A DNA stretch of 33,983 bases from Syntrophobacteraceae bacterium (GCA_018053185.1 JAGPLX010000027.1:1-33983); one strand, 5' to 3'. Counted from the first letter of the stretch, positions 1 through 7,176 are shown. Made by a program: numbers and translations. The notes: generated by a model not told the origin, from the sequence alone.

Positions 1-170
1 GGGAATGCCTCCCTGGCCCTGGATGGAAGCGAGCAGAATTTGTTCAAGCAGAGCCCCACGAGAGCAAGCCCTGAGTTGGAGGTATAGAATTCCTTGTCGG
101 ACTGCGCGAGGATGAATTTCTTCAATACGGCACCTCCCAGGTGAGTTTCGGTGAGGGACACATATAGCAT
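1..170 (-). CDS. Partial transposase N-terminus, IS1380-like (runs off left edge)
   Basis: An open frame on the minus strand starts at ATG 170-168 and runs off the left edge, giving 56 codons. A GGAG ribosome-binding site lies four bases before the ATG. Around residues 17-40 the peptide reads KKFILAQSDKEFYTSNSG followed by LALVGLCLNKF. This resembles the N-terminus of IS1380-family transposases, where a short basic start is followed by a T-S-x-x-G-L-A-L-x-G segment. The family call is from remembered pattern only. The neighbouring group II intron relic supports a mobile-DNA setting. The C-terminus and catalytic residues lie outside the window, so I cannot say whether the gene is intact. Confidence 0.45.
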   Translation of the reverse strand, partial: MLYVSLTETHLGGAVLKKFILAQSDKEFYTSNSGLALVGLCLNKFCSLPSRAREAF

Positions 171-199
171 GATTCTCCATACATTACAATATGTTAACA

Positions 200-761
200 T
201 CACAACCCCTAAGCATACGATATTTGTATTCTCACGGATTCAGGTTTATCATTCTGTGCCGCAACCAGGAGGAAGCAGAGGCGGCCCTTGCCCTGATGCA
301 ACGGTTGCTGGCAGCCAAAGCTCTGAGCCTGCATCCCGGAAGGAACCGCCTGGTGAACGCGACGGTACGTGGTATCGGCTTTGATTTCCTCCGGCTACCA
401 CTTCGAGCGAGGCACTCGTTAGCCCCGCAAGCCCCGCAAGAAGAGCATGAGGAAGCTCAAAGACACCATACGCCAGAAGACCCAACGATGTAACGGTAAA
501 AGTCTGGCGGCCATTATTGCAGACGTCAATTCCACTCTCAGGGGCTGGTTTGGCTACTTCAAGCACAGCAACAGTCGGACCTTCCCGGCCGTGGACGGCT
601 GGGTACGCCTTCGCCTGCGCTCGATTCTGAAGCGGTCCAAGCGTCGGGGGATCAGTCGTGGTCGTGACCATAATCGCTGGCCTAATGCGTTCTTTCGAGC
701 TCATGGGCTCTTTAGCCTTGCGGATGCCCACCGAGCTGCTCTTCAGCCCTCGACGAGGTGA
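200..761 (+). pseudogene. ltrA: Group II intron reverse transcriptase/maturase, decayed
   Basis: Two adjacent reading frames together make the C-terminal half of a group II intron-encoded protein. The first (to about 391) carries the end of the reverse transcriptase palm, FIILCRNQEEAEAAL, followed by GIGFDFL. The second carries GYHFERGTR and then the maturase (domain X) segment STLRGWFGYFKHS and a basic, histidine-rich C-terminus ending at 761. The frame changes near 389-392 (ctccggctac), and the second frame has an in-frame TAG at 420-422 where a tryptophan codon would be expected. The YADD catalytic box that should precede FIIL is not recognisable (YSHGFRF), and the N-terminal RT blocks are absent. 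The protein is therefore truncated, frameshifted and stopped, and cannot support retromobility. In an intact intron it would both splice and reverse-transcribe the RNA. Confidence 0.8.
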
Positions 762-775
762 AACCACCGACCGGA

Positions 776-852
776 GAGCCAAGTGCGGGGGATCCGCTCG
801 CTCGGTTCGGAGGGAGGAGCGGTGCAACCCAATGCACCGTTCCTACCCCCAT
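776..852 (+). ncRNA. Group II intron 3' end: domains V and VI
   Basis: 776-808 fits group II intron domain V: a 33-base hairpin opening GAGCC (containing the catalytic AGC triad) and closing GGTTC, with the stem GTGCGG paired to CCGCTC-like bases around a GGGA loop. The next hairpin, with arms CGGTGCA and TGCACCG (about 820-841), is a good domain VI, followed by the pyrimidine-rich end CCTACCCCCAT. The intron-exon junction is thus near 852. The order, just downstream of the maturase stop, is exactly that of a bacterial group II intron. The short domain V suggests class IIC, but that is an inference. The ribozyme 5' domains are not identifiable in this window. Confidence 0.75.
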
Positions 853-1088
853 CGCCCTTCGCGCGACAGGACAGCGCACCGGTACATCCTCGGTACGCCC
901 TGGCCGATTTCAGAACCGACGATCTTGGCTGGGTTCCCGGACGCTGCCAATACCAATGGGCATATCTTTGGAGGGTCGAGCCTGCGACCTACAGATAGAC
1001 ACCATTTCGCATTCTCAACGGAAACCTCGCTCTTCGGCTTTGTCAAGGTGCCCCGTTGAAACTCTTGAAACGCCCCTTCAAAATGACA
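853..1088. other. Non-coding stretch between intron relic and cbiM promoter
   Basis: About 240 bases with several short overlapping frames on both strands, none with a recognisable motif or a convincing ribosome-binding site. I see no known gene or RNA here. It may be the 3' exon flank of the group II intron insertion. Confidence 0.4.
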
Positions 1089-1117
1089 TTGACATGCCAT
1101 GTTTGCCCGGATAGTGT
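1089..1117 (+). promoter_or_regulatory. Candidate sigma-70 promoter of cbiM operon
   Basis: A perfect -35 hexamer TTGACA (1089-1094) is followed after 17 bases by TAGTGT (1112-1117), a weak -10 (three of six). Transcription would start near 1124, giving a leader of about 240 bases before cbiM. The -35 and spacing are good; the -10 is poor, so this is a prediction only. Confidence 0.45.
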
Positions 1118-1123
1118 TGTTTT

Positions 1124-1237
1124 AACGGGAGCATGAAGCTCCCCGGAAAGAGACTCGGTGTTTTCGGCATCCGTAATTGTCTCAGGCCACGAAGGCCGGG
1201 AGCGATCCGTGAAGGATCCTGCCGGCTCTTTTCTTTT
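1124..1237 (+). promoter_or_regulatory. Structured cbiM leader, candidate metal or cobalamin attenuator
   Basis: Between the candidate promoter and cbiM the leader has ordered pairing. There is a perfect hairpin GGGAGC/GCTCCC (1127-1132 with 1138-1143, loop ATGAA) and a GAGAC/GTCTC helix (1150-1154 with 1179-1183) closing an inner arm. GGCC/GGCC (1185-1188 with 1194-1197) can pair, and it overlaps the 5' arm of the following terminator at 1195. The two pairings exclude each other, as in an attenuator. The segment AAGGCCGGGAG (1192-1202) recalls part of the B12 box of cobalamin riboswitches, and cbiM genes are often under that riboswitch. The rest of the AdoCbl consensus is not clearly present, so I leave the class unassigned. 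Confidence 0.45.
1195..1237 (+). terminator. Intrinsic terminator in cbiM leader
   Basis: The outer stem GCCGG (1195-1199) pairs with CCGGC (1222-1226), and the inner stem GATCC (1204-1208) with GGATC (1214-1218) around a GTGAA loop. A T-rich run, TTTTCTTTT (1229-1237), follows immediately. It lies upstream of the gene it would control, which points to premature termination as the regulatory step. Confidence 0.65.
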
Positions 1238-1364
1238 AAAGACTAGGGCCCACAAACCGGTGAATCGGGCAGGCCGTCTTTTGCCGGAATATCAAAGCGG
1301 GGAAAACAGCCACTCTTGTTGCTGACCTTCCGTTCCGCACATAATAGCGAAAGGAAATGATGCC

Positions 1365-2432
1365 ATGCACATGGCCGATGCCCTGATTTCTCCCGAAGTG
1401 GGTGGTGTGATGTGGGGTGCTTCGGCAGCCCTGACCCTCTACAGCGCCAGGAAAGTGAAAAAATCCGTGGACGAGGGAGCGGCCCCCCTTATGGGTGTGT
1501 TGGGAGCCTTCATCTTTGCGGCGCAGATGATCAATTTCTCCATTCCGGCAACGGGGTCCAGCGGCCACCTCGGCGGTGGGATGATCCTTGCCGTCCTCCT
1601 CGGACCTTACGCAGCCTTTCTCACCATGGCTTCCATCCTGACCGTCCAGGCGCTCTTCTTTGCGGATGGAGGTATCCTGGCGTTGGGATGCAACATGTTC
1701 AACCTCGGATTTTTTCCCTGCTTTGTGGCATATCCATTCATCTACCGGAAGATCGCAGGGAACCGTCCCACCCGGGGCCGTATCCTGGCGGGAGCCACCC
1801 TCGGCTCCATCATCGGGCTCCAGTTGGGCGCACTGTTCGTGGTGATCGAGACCACCCTTTCCGGGATTTCGGAGCTGCCTGTCGGGGCGTTTCTTCTTCT
1901 CATGCAGCCCATTCACCTGGCCATCGGCCTGGTGGAAGGCCTGGTGACGGCAGCCGTCTTGAACTTCGTGAGAAAGGCCCGGCCCGAGCTGTTGACTACC
2001 CTGCCGACTCCTCCTTCGAAAAGTCTACCCGTCCTGTCCCTGAAGCCTCTCCTTTTAGGGTTCATCATTGTATCGGTGATCGTTGCCGGAACTCTTTCCT
2101 GGTTTGCTTCTTCCAACCCCGACGGACTTGAATGGTCCATTCACCGAACCACGGGAAAGGAAGAACTCGAGCCCCCCAAAGATACTCTTCATCGCACGCT
2201 GGCTGCATTTCAGGAGACCCTCGCCTTTCTGCCCGACTACGATTTTAAGAAGCGGGAACCCTCCGAAGCAGGGCTGGAGGCTCCCCGGGAGGCTGAGGAA
2301 GACCCATGGCCGGCCGTCAAGGCCGGAACTTCGGTGGCGGGATTGGTCGGGGGAACCATGACCCTCGCGGCGGTCAGCGTGATCGCCCTCTGCTTGCGGA
2401 AACTGCGGAGCCGAACTTCGCCGGGTCCGTGA
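1365..2432 (+). CDS. cbiM: ECF cobalt/nickel transporter substrate-binding subunit CbiM with fused CbiN-like domain
   Basis: This is the substrate-capture membrane subunit of an energy-coupling factor importer for Co2+ (or Ni2+). It begins MHMADALISP, the N-terminus typical of CbiM/NikM, where His2 and the free amino end take part in metal binding; GSSGHLGG at 65-71 supplies the conserved His68. Hydrophobic segments fill residues 12-205. From about 225 a further membrane segment leads into SSNPDGLEWS (PDGLE at 252-256) and a last helix near 325-347. This is the CbiN/PDGLE-type domain, normally a separate small protein, so the gene encodes a CbiM-CbiN fusion of 355 aa. AAGGA at 1351-1355 supports the ATG. 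cbiQ and cbiO follow. Cobalt is preferred over nickel because cobO is nearby, but sequence alone cannot separate them. Confidence 0.9.
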   Translation: MHMADALISPEVGGVMWGASAALTLYSARKVKKSVDEGAAPLMGVLGAFIFAAQMINFSIPATGSSGHLGGGMILAVLLGPYAAFLTMASILTVQALFFADGGILALGCNMFNLGFFPCFVAYPFIYRKIAGNRPTRGRILAGATLGSIIGLQLGALFVVIETTLSGISELPVGAFLLLMQPIHLAIGLVEGLVTAAVLNFVRKARPELLTTLPTPPSKSLPVLSLKPLLLGFIIVSVIVAGTLSWFASSNPDGLEWSIHRTTGKEELEPPKDTLHRTLAAFQETLAFLPDYDFKKREPSEAGLEAPREAEEDPWPAVKAGTSVAGLVGGTMTLAAVSVIALCLRKLRSRTSPGP

Positions 2433-2565
2433 GCCGGCGGCTAGGGGCGGGTCCGGGTCGGGAAGGCGGTGAATGGGCATGGGGACGAACTTGAAAAGCT
2501 GCCCGAGGATACCACATGCTCCCATGACCCTCGGTGGTTGGGACAACCCGATTGAATGAGGCAAA

Positions 2566-3378
2566 ATGACGAAGATTGAGGCTTCGGTTTTCGACATCTC
2601 TCACCTGGACCTTCTCTCGAGCCGTCAGACCGTCATTCACAGGCTGGACCCTCGGGTAAAAGTAGCGACGGCCCTGTTTTTCATCATCATCGTGGTTTCC
2701 TTTCCCAAGTACGAAATCGCATCCCTGGTTCCGTTTGCGCTTTATCCCGCCGTACTCATCGCCTTGGGGAATCTGCCGTTGGGACCTCTCATGAAAAGAA
2801 TTCTATGGGCTGCTCCTTTTGCAGTCCTCATCGGCATCTTCAACCCATTCCTGGACTCGGAGGTGCTTCTCCGGCTCGGTCCTTTGCACCTTTCGGGAGG
2901 CTGGGTTTCTTTTCTGGCCCTCCTTCTGAAATTCGCCCTGACCGTGGCCGCGGCTCTGTGCCTGGTTGCCACGACGGGCTTCAACACCATCTGCATGGCC
3001 CTGGACAGGATGGGAGTTCCTCGCATCTTCGCCGTGCAGTTGTCGTTCCTATACCGATATATCCACGTTCTCGCCGACGAAGCGGCCCGCATGTCCCGTG
3101 CGCGGGCACTACGCTCCTTCAGGGGCAAAGGAATGGGAATGCGGGTGTACTCGTTCATGATGGGTCACTTGCTGATTCGCACCATGGACCGGGCGCAAAG
3201 GATTCACACGGCTATGTTGTGTCGAGGTTTCGATGGGGAAATCCGGATGATGACCTCTCTGAGGATCCGGCCTGTGGATATCGGCTTTCTTGCGGGCTGG
3301 TGCGGTTTGTTTGTCCTGCTGAGACTGTTTGATCTTTCCCACTGGCTGGGAAGCACCACCACAGGGATGATCCCATGA
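2566..3378 (+). CDS. cbiQ: ECF transporter transmembrane coupling subunit CbiQ
   Basis: CbiQ is the T component of the cobalt ECF importer; it transmits ATP-driven movement of the ATPase to CbiM. The 270-aa protein has hydrophobic helices near 33-65, 80-95, 112-137 and 236-253. It carries the two cytoplasmic coupling motifs expected of T components: ARALRSF (about 179-185) and AMLCRGF (about 216-222). Each has the alanine-arginine pattern that docks in the ATPase groove. Its stop overlaps the cbiO start by four bases (ATGA, 3375-3378), so translation is coupled. A 133-base gap separates it from cbiM; GAGG lies about ten bases before the ATG. Length is normal for the family. Confidence 0.92.
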   Translation: MTKIEASVFDISHLDLLSSRQTVIHRLDPRVKVATALFFIIIVVSFPKYEIASLVPFALYPAVLIALGNLPLGPLMKRILWAAPFAVLIGIFNPFLDSEVLLRLGPLHLSGGWVSFLALLLKFALTVAAALCLVATTGFNTICMALDRMGVPRIFAVQLSFLYRYIHVLADEAARMSRARALRSFRGKGMGMRVYSFMMGHLLIRTMDRAQRIHTAMLCRGFDGEIRMMTSLRIRPVDIGFLAGWCGLFVLLRLFDLSHWLGSTTTGMIP

Positions 3379-4136
3379 GTCACCACATTGTGGAAGTGAA
3401 CGAGCTTCACTTTTCTTACCCTGACGGGAACAAGGCTCTTGGAGGAGTTTCCTTTCGGGTCACTCACGGAGAGCGACTCGGCGTGGTGGGGGCCAATGGA
3501 GCGGGAAAATCCACCCTTCTTCTCCACCTGAACGGGACTCTGGTGCCCGAATCGGGAACGGTACGCATCGGGGATTTTCCTCTGACCAAAAAGACCCTGC
3601 CCCATGTGCGAAGGACTGTGGGAATGGTCTTTCAGGACCCCGACGATCAACTTTTCATGCCGAGGGTTTACGATGATGTGGCTTTCGGACCCCTGAACCT
3701 CGGCTTTCCTCCCGAAGAAGTGCACGATCGGGTTATGAAGGCCTTGGCCACCGTAGGGGCCGATCACCTCCGGGACCGGCCTCCCTATCGACTATCGGCC
3801 GGGGAAAAGCGCGCCGTTGCCATTGCAACGGTCCTGTCCATGGCCCCCGATATTCTTGTCATGGACGAACCCACCTCGAACCTGGACCCAAGAGCCAGGC
3901 GCCGGCTTATTCAACTCCTTGGAACCTTCGATCACACCCTCATTGTCGCAACCCACGACCTGGACATGGTACTGGACCTCTGTCCCCGCATCCTGGTCCT
4001 GAAAGATGGGCAGGCTGCCGCGCAAGGCGCCGCTCTCCAAATCCTGCAGGATGAGCCCCTCCTGCACTCCTGCAACCTGGAAAAGCCGCTGGGCCTGCAG
4101 GCCTGCCCCGTCTGCAGTTGCCGCCGGACCCCATAA
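3375..4136 (+). CDS. cbiO: ECF transporter ATPase CbiO
   Basis: ATPase of the cobalt importer, 253 aa. Walker A is GANGAGKST at 39-47, the Q-loop is MVFQDPDDQLF, Walker B is ILVMDEPTSNLD, and the switch histidine is in VATHDLD. The signature reads LSAGEKR where most family members have LSGGQ/EKR; alanine replaces the second residue of the usual LSGG. The C-terminus ends in a short Cys-rich tail (ACPVCSCRR) that may be a loose metal site, though this is speculative. It is translationally coupled to cbiQ. The ATPase would work as a homodimer under CbiQ. It converges on era with about 70 bases between. Confidence 0.92.
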   Translation: MSHHIVEVNELHFSYPDGNKALGGVSFRVTHGERLGVVGANGAGKSTLLLHLNGTLVPESGTVRIGDFPLTKKTLPHVRRTVGMVFQDPDDQLFMPRVYDDVAFGPLNLGFPPEEVHDRVMKALATVGADHLRDRPPYRLSAGEKRAVAIATVLSMAPDILVMDEPTSNLDPRARRRLIQLLGTFDHTLIVATHDLDMVLDLCPRILVLKDGQAAAQGAALQILQDEPLLHSCNLEKPLGLQACPVCSCRRTP

Positions 4137-4204
4137 CCTGCAAATCCCGGCCCCACTGCATACGTGCAGACTCCCCGATTAACCCATCGACCGTCCTTGT
4201 GTCA

Positions 4205-5122
4205 TCACTGTTGCAAGTAACCGAACTCACGGAGAGATCTTGGATTTTTCCGCCAGTCCCGGCTCACCCGCACAAAGAGACCGAGAAAGATGTGGCATCC
4301 GAGGAGCACCTCGATGTCCGCCCGCGCCTGCTTGCCGATCTCCTTGATCATTTGCCCCTGCTTGCCGATGAGAATCGACTTCTGAGAATCCCTCTCCACA
4401 TGGATAGTGGCTTCGATATCGATTCGATTTTGGTCCGGCTCCTCGGTGAACTGATCCACCGTGATCGCCACGGCGTAAGGAACTTCCTGGTGAAGCAAGT
4501 GAAAGATCTTCTCTCGGATCAACTCCGCCACCAGAAAGCGTTCGGGCTGATCGGTGAGGTATTCCTCGGGAAAGTAACGTGGGCCTCGAGGGAGGAGGGC
4601 GACGATTTCCTCCAGCAAGTCTTCTACTCCGTCCCCTGTGAGCGCCGCCGTGGGGACAATGGCATGGAAGGGCATCAAGGTGCGGTACTCGTCCATGAGG
4701 GGCAGCAGATCCGGTTTATGAGGAAGGCGATCCACCTTGTTGATGACCAGGATCAGAGGCGCCTGGATTTTTTTCAGGTTCTCCAGGATAAACGAGTCGA
4801 GGTACCTGCGGCTTTGGGGGACTTCGAGAACGAAACACACCACGTCTACTTCGTTCAGAGTGGACAGGGCGGTGTCCACGAGGATTTTGTTGAAATTGTC
4901 CCTGGCTCTGTGAATGCCGGGCGTATCCACGAAAATGGCCTGGTAGTCCGGCCTGGTGAGGATTCCCAGGATTCGGTTCCTGGTGGTCTGGGGCTTTGGT
5001 GCGGTAATGGAAATCTTTTCTCCCAGGAGGCGGTTCATGAGAGTGGATTTGCCCACGTTGGGAGCCCCGATGAGAGCCACGTACCCGGACCTGAATGAAT
5101 GTTGCTCCGATGTTTCCTTCAT
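4205..5122 (-). CDS. era: GTPase Era
   Basis: Era is an essential GTPase that binds the 3' end of 16S rRNA and helps the 30S subunit mature. The 305-aa protein has the G1 motif GAPNVGKST (19-27), the switch region around QTTRNR (45-50) expected for Era, G3 DTPG (66-69) and G4 NKVD (128-131). The C-terminal KH RNA-binding domain is visible as the IGKQGQMIKEIG segment. Length is that of typical Era (about 300). Its start codon overlaps the stop of the upstream radical SAM gene by four bases (5119-5122), so it is the last gene of a coupled minus-strand operon. rnc, its usual partner, lies further upstream on the same strand. Confidence 0.95.
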   Translation of the reverse strand: MKETSEQHSFRSGYVALIGAPNVGKSTLMNRLLGEKISITAPKPQTTRNRILGILTRPDYQAIFVDTPGIHRARDNFNKILVDTALSTLNEVDVVCFVLEVPQSRRYLDSFILENLKKIQAPLILVINKVDRLPHKPDLLPLMDEYRTLMPFHAIVPTAALTGDGVEDLLEEIVALLPRGPRYFPEEYLTDQPERFLVAELIREKIFHLLHQEVPYAVAITVDQFTEEPDQNRIDIEATIHVERDSQKSILIGKQGQMIKEIGKQARADIEVLLGCHIFLGLFVRVSRDWRKNPRSLREFGYLQQ

Positions 5123-6237
5123 GAAACGGTCCTCTCCACTTCGAAAAGCGGCAAATCCCTATCTTCCGGGACAAGTTGAAACTCCTCCTGTTGCAGATGC
5201 TTCTCCGGGCGGACTCGGATCCTTCCAACGCGCCATCGGTCCTGCCAGTACAACAGGTTGCGACGGTTCGGCCCCACCACCTCACCCATGGAGCGATCCC
5301 CGACATGCAGGACGAGATCGGCCCCTGTCCAGCGAACGGAGAGGCTCTGCAGAAACTCATCGACCCGCTCCCGCCACCACTGAACCCGCACCAGGTATCC
5401 GAATGCCGGATGAAACGGTCCTGCCAGGATGTTTCCCGGGCTGGTCAGCTCGGGATCCGGGTGAAGGCCCATTCGGATGACCTGGATTCCGGCATCGCGA
5501 AACCGTTCATAGGCACAAGCGCTCCACAGGATTGCATCCTCGAGGGCCAGGGGACGGTACAGGCCTTCCCGATACCAGCGGGCAAGCGTGGTCCCCGTCA
5601 ACACCAGAAGGGGGTAGATGCGGACGAAATCCGGTCGCAGGGAGACGGTGTGCGTGACCGTTTGGAGAAAACAATCCAGGTCTTCCCCAGGCAGCCCCAG
5701 CATGAGTTGAAAACCGAGTTTCCACTCCGAAGTCCGAACCCTCTTCGCAGCCGTTAGGACCTCATCCACGCCATATCCACGCCGGCTTTGGAGGAGGACC
5801 TTCTCACAGAGACTCTGGACCCCCAATTCGACCGTTTGGACGGGGAATGATTCAAGAACCGAACAGATAGTCGAGGTCATCCTGTCAGGACGGGTCGAGA
5901 AACGGATGCCCGTAAACAGCCCTTCCCGGACGTACTGCGAGGCGGCATCCAGGATCTGTTCCATGAACAGGGTCGGCAGGCCGGTAAAAGTGCCCCCGTA
6001 GAAAGCGATTTCTCCTGGTTTTCCACTGGAATGCGCACTCCGGGCCCTGGCATGGACGTCATTCAAAATCATCGGAAGCAGCTCGTCCGCTCTTTCGGGA
6101 AACGGCAACCGTCTGCTGGTCACGTGCTGATTGCAGTAGACACAACGGAACTCACAGCCCAGATGAGGCAGAAAGACCGGGTAGATCCGGCCTTTCGTCT
6201 TGGCGGAACTTCGGTCGCTGGAACCTCTGCCCCTCAT
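5119..6237 (-). CDS. Elp3-like radical SAM protein without acetyltransferase domain
   Basis: Radical SAM enzyme of 372 aa. The cluster motif CEFRCVYCN gives C28, C32 and C35 (CX3CX2C), which hold a [4Fe-4S] cluster and reductively cleave S-adenosylmethionine. GEIAFYGGTFTG is the glycine-rich SAM contact (GGTFTG), and ELGVQS and GFQLMLGLPGE are strands typical of the Elp3/HemN-like branch. Unlike Elp3 there is no C-terminal acetyltransferase domain. From family knowledge, a similar radical SAM gene commonly sits beside rnc in other bacteria, but its substrate is not established. ATGA overlaps link it both to the upstream 176-aa gene (6234-6237) and to era, suggesting an RNA-related role by association only. 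Confidence 0.8.
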   Translation of the reverse strand: MRGRGSSDRSSAKTKGRIYPVFLPHLGCEFRCVYCNQHVTSRRLPFPERADELLPMILNDVHARARSAHSSGKPGEIAFYGGTFTGLPTLFMEQILDAASQYVREGLFTGIRFSTRPDRMTSTICSVLESFPVQTVELGVQSLCEKVLLQSRRGYGVDEVLTAAKRVRTSEWKLGFQLMLGLPGEDLDCFLQTVTHTVSLRPDFVRIYPLLVLTGTTLARWYREGLYRPLALEDAILWSACAYERFRDAGIQVIRMGLHPDPELTSPGNILAGPFHPAFGYLVRVQWWRERVDEFLQSLSVRWTGADLVLHVGDRSMGEVVGPNRRNLLYWQDRWRVGRIRVRPEKHLQQEEFQLVPEDRDLPLFEVERTVS

Positions 6238-6764
6238 CCCCCTTGGCCCTCACCTACCCTGAAAGGGGGTTTTACCTCGAGCAACCGTTCCACTTCTCTT
6301 TCCATGCTGTTTCGCACGATCCAGCCTCGGAAATGGTCTCCGGCAAGGATCTCTTCGTTTTCATGGCTATCGACCTCGACCATGTATGGAGCGATCCGAC
6401 GCCACGCGGCCCGGTCCGGACGTGCACTCAAGGTGTACCCGTCGATGGTGAACCGGTTTCCCTTCGAATAGACCCGAACCAGGCGGATATCCTCAAGATT
6501 ATCCCGATCCCGCATGTCTTCCCGTTCCGCCAAAGCAGAATCCCACACTTTTCGATCCATTTCCAGGAGAACCCCCTGGGCATGGATGCCCTGGCGAAAA
6601 CCCTCGGGAGATTTGCGTACCACCCAGCTATGGCAGAGAAGACGCTGTTCCCCCCCACCCTCTTTCGGAGAAATGTAGGCAAAGACCTGGGGAACCTGAT
6701 CCTGGTCCCTTTCCACCACCAATCGTACTCTATCCCCCGTTTTCGTTTCTACCTCTTGCACCAT
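6234..6764 (-). CDS. Uncharacterised 176-aa protein, first gene of the coupled era operon
   Basis: I do not recognise this family. The protein is soluble and highly charged, with no signal peptide or membrane segment. Early residues (VETKTGDRVRLVVERDQDQVPQ) look like beta strands; the middle is rich in Arg, Asp and Glu; the end has an amphipathic helix (NSMEREVERLLEVKPP). There are two cysteines at most and no obvious catalytic motif. AGGGAG five bases before ATG 6764 supports the start. The stop overlaps the radical SAM start by four bases, and that gene overlaps era the same way, so the three proteins are probably made together. A role with the radical SAM enzyme or in ribosome/RNA maturation is a guess from context. 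Confidence 0.75.
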   Translation of the reverse strand: MVQEVETKTGDRVRLVVERDQDQVPQVFAYISPKEGGGEQRLLCHSWVVRKSPEGFRQGIHAQGVLLEMDRKVWDSALAEREDMRDRDNLEDIRLVRVYSKGNRFTIDGYTLSARPDRAAWRRIAPYMVEVDSHENEEILAGDHFRGWIVRNSMEREVERLLEVKPPFRVGEGQGG

Positions 6765-6818
6765 GCAACTCCCTGTTGTCTCTTGCGATTGCCCTCTGAG
6801 CTCGAGCGAAACCGTACC

Positions 6819-6941
6819 CTACATCATCCACGCATCCCGCAAATCCCGGTTCGAAAGATACACGTCGAGACGCCGCAAAGAACCGACGATCTCGCCTTCT
6901 CTGAACCGGCCGATCGTGTTCAACGATCGATACTCGGTCAC
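6819..6941 (-). CDS. Possible 40-aa small protein upstream of the era operon
   Basis: A short frame from GTG 6941 to TAG 6819 reads TEYRSLNTIGRFREGEIVG and continues SLRRLDVYLSNRDLRDAW. The composition is protein-like, with alternating charged and hydrophobic residues, and it lies 54 bases before the 176-aa gene on the same strand. No good ribosome-binding site precedes the GTG. It abuts the plus-strand YeeE/YedE relic. It may instead be a chance frame or part of a decayed gene; no family is recognised. Confidence 0.25.
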   Translation of the reverse strand: MTEYRSLNTIGRFREGEIVGSLRRLDVYLSNRDLRDAWMM

Positions 6942-6942
6942 T

Positions 6943-7176
6943 TCAGGGGAAGGCCGAAGGGATGCCCTGAGAGGCATTGCCGGTGGGGCCGGGATGTTTG
7001 CAGAAATCTATCCGTTTCTCAAGACCGCTGTGCTCAAGCGGGGCGATTACGGTTCCATCACCCTGCCCCATGTGCTTGAGTTCCAGCATTGGACCGTCAT
7101 TGTACCCTTTGTGGTCGGAGGGATGGATAGCCCTTTTCGTGTGGTTCGAAAAGAAGGGACTCTCAAACCCGAGGCA
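6943..7176 (+). pseudogene. YeeE/YedE-family sulfur-compound transporter, C-terminal relic
   Basis: In one plus frame, 6943 to about 7125 reads SGEGRRDALRGIAGGAGMFAEIYPF and continues LKTAVLKRGDYGSITLPHVL, EFQHWTVIVPFVVGG. This follows the pattern of the C-terminal part of YeeE/YedE (DUF395, sulfur transport) proteins: GEGxxDAL, then a GAGxxAExYPxLK helix, then GDxGxxTLPxVL, then a last membrane helix. The last helix finishes in a different frame: WIALFVWFEKKGL, from about 7128, after a G-rich GGAGGGATGG where one extra base fits the break. The N-terminal two thirds are missing. The gene is truncated and frameshifted. Intact members are membrane proteins that import thiosulfate or related sulfur species. 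Confidence 0.6.

Noticed and set aside
1127-1240. Molybdenum cofactor (Moco) riboswitch in the cbiM leader
   Set aside because: GCTCCCCGGAAAG and CGGTGTTTTCGGC faintly recall Moco RNA elements, but their order differs and the downstream gene is a cobalt transporter.
4118-5098. 326-codon open frame on the plus strand
   Set aside because: Antisense to era; the peptide has no recognisable domain.
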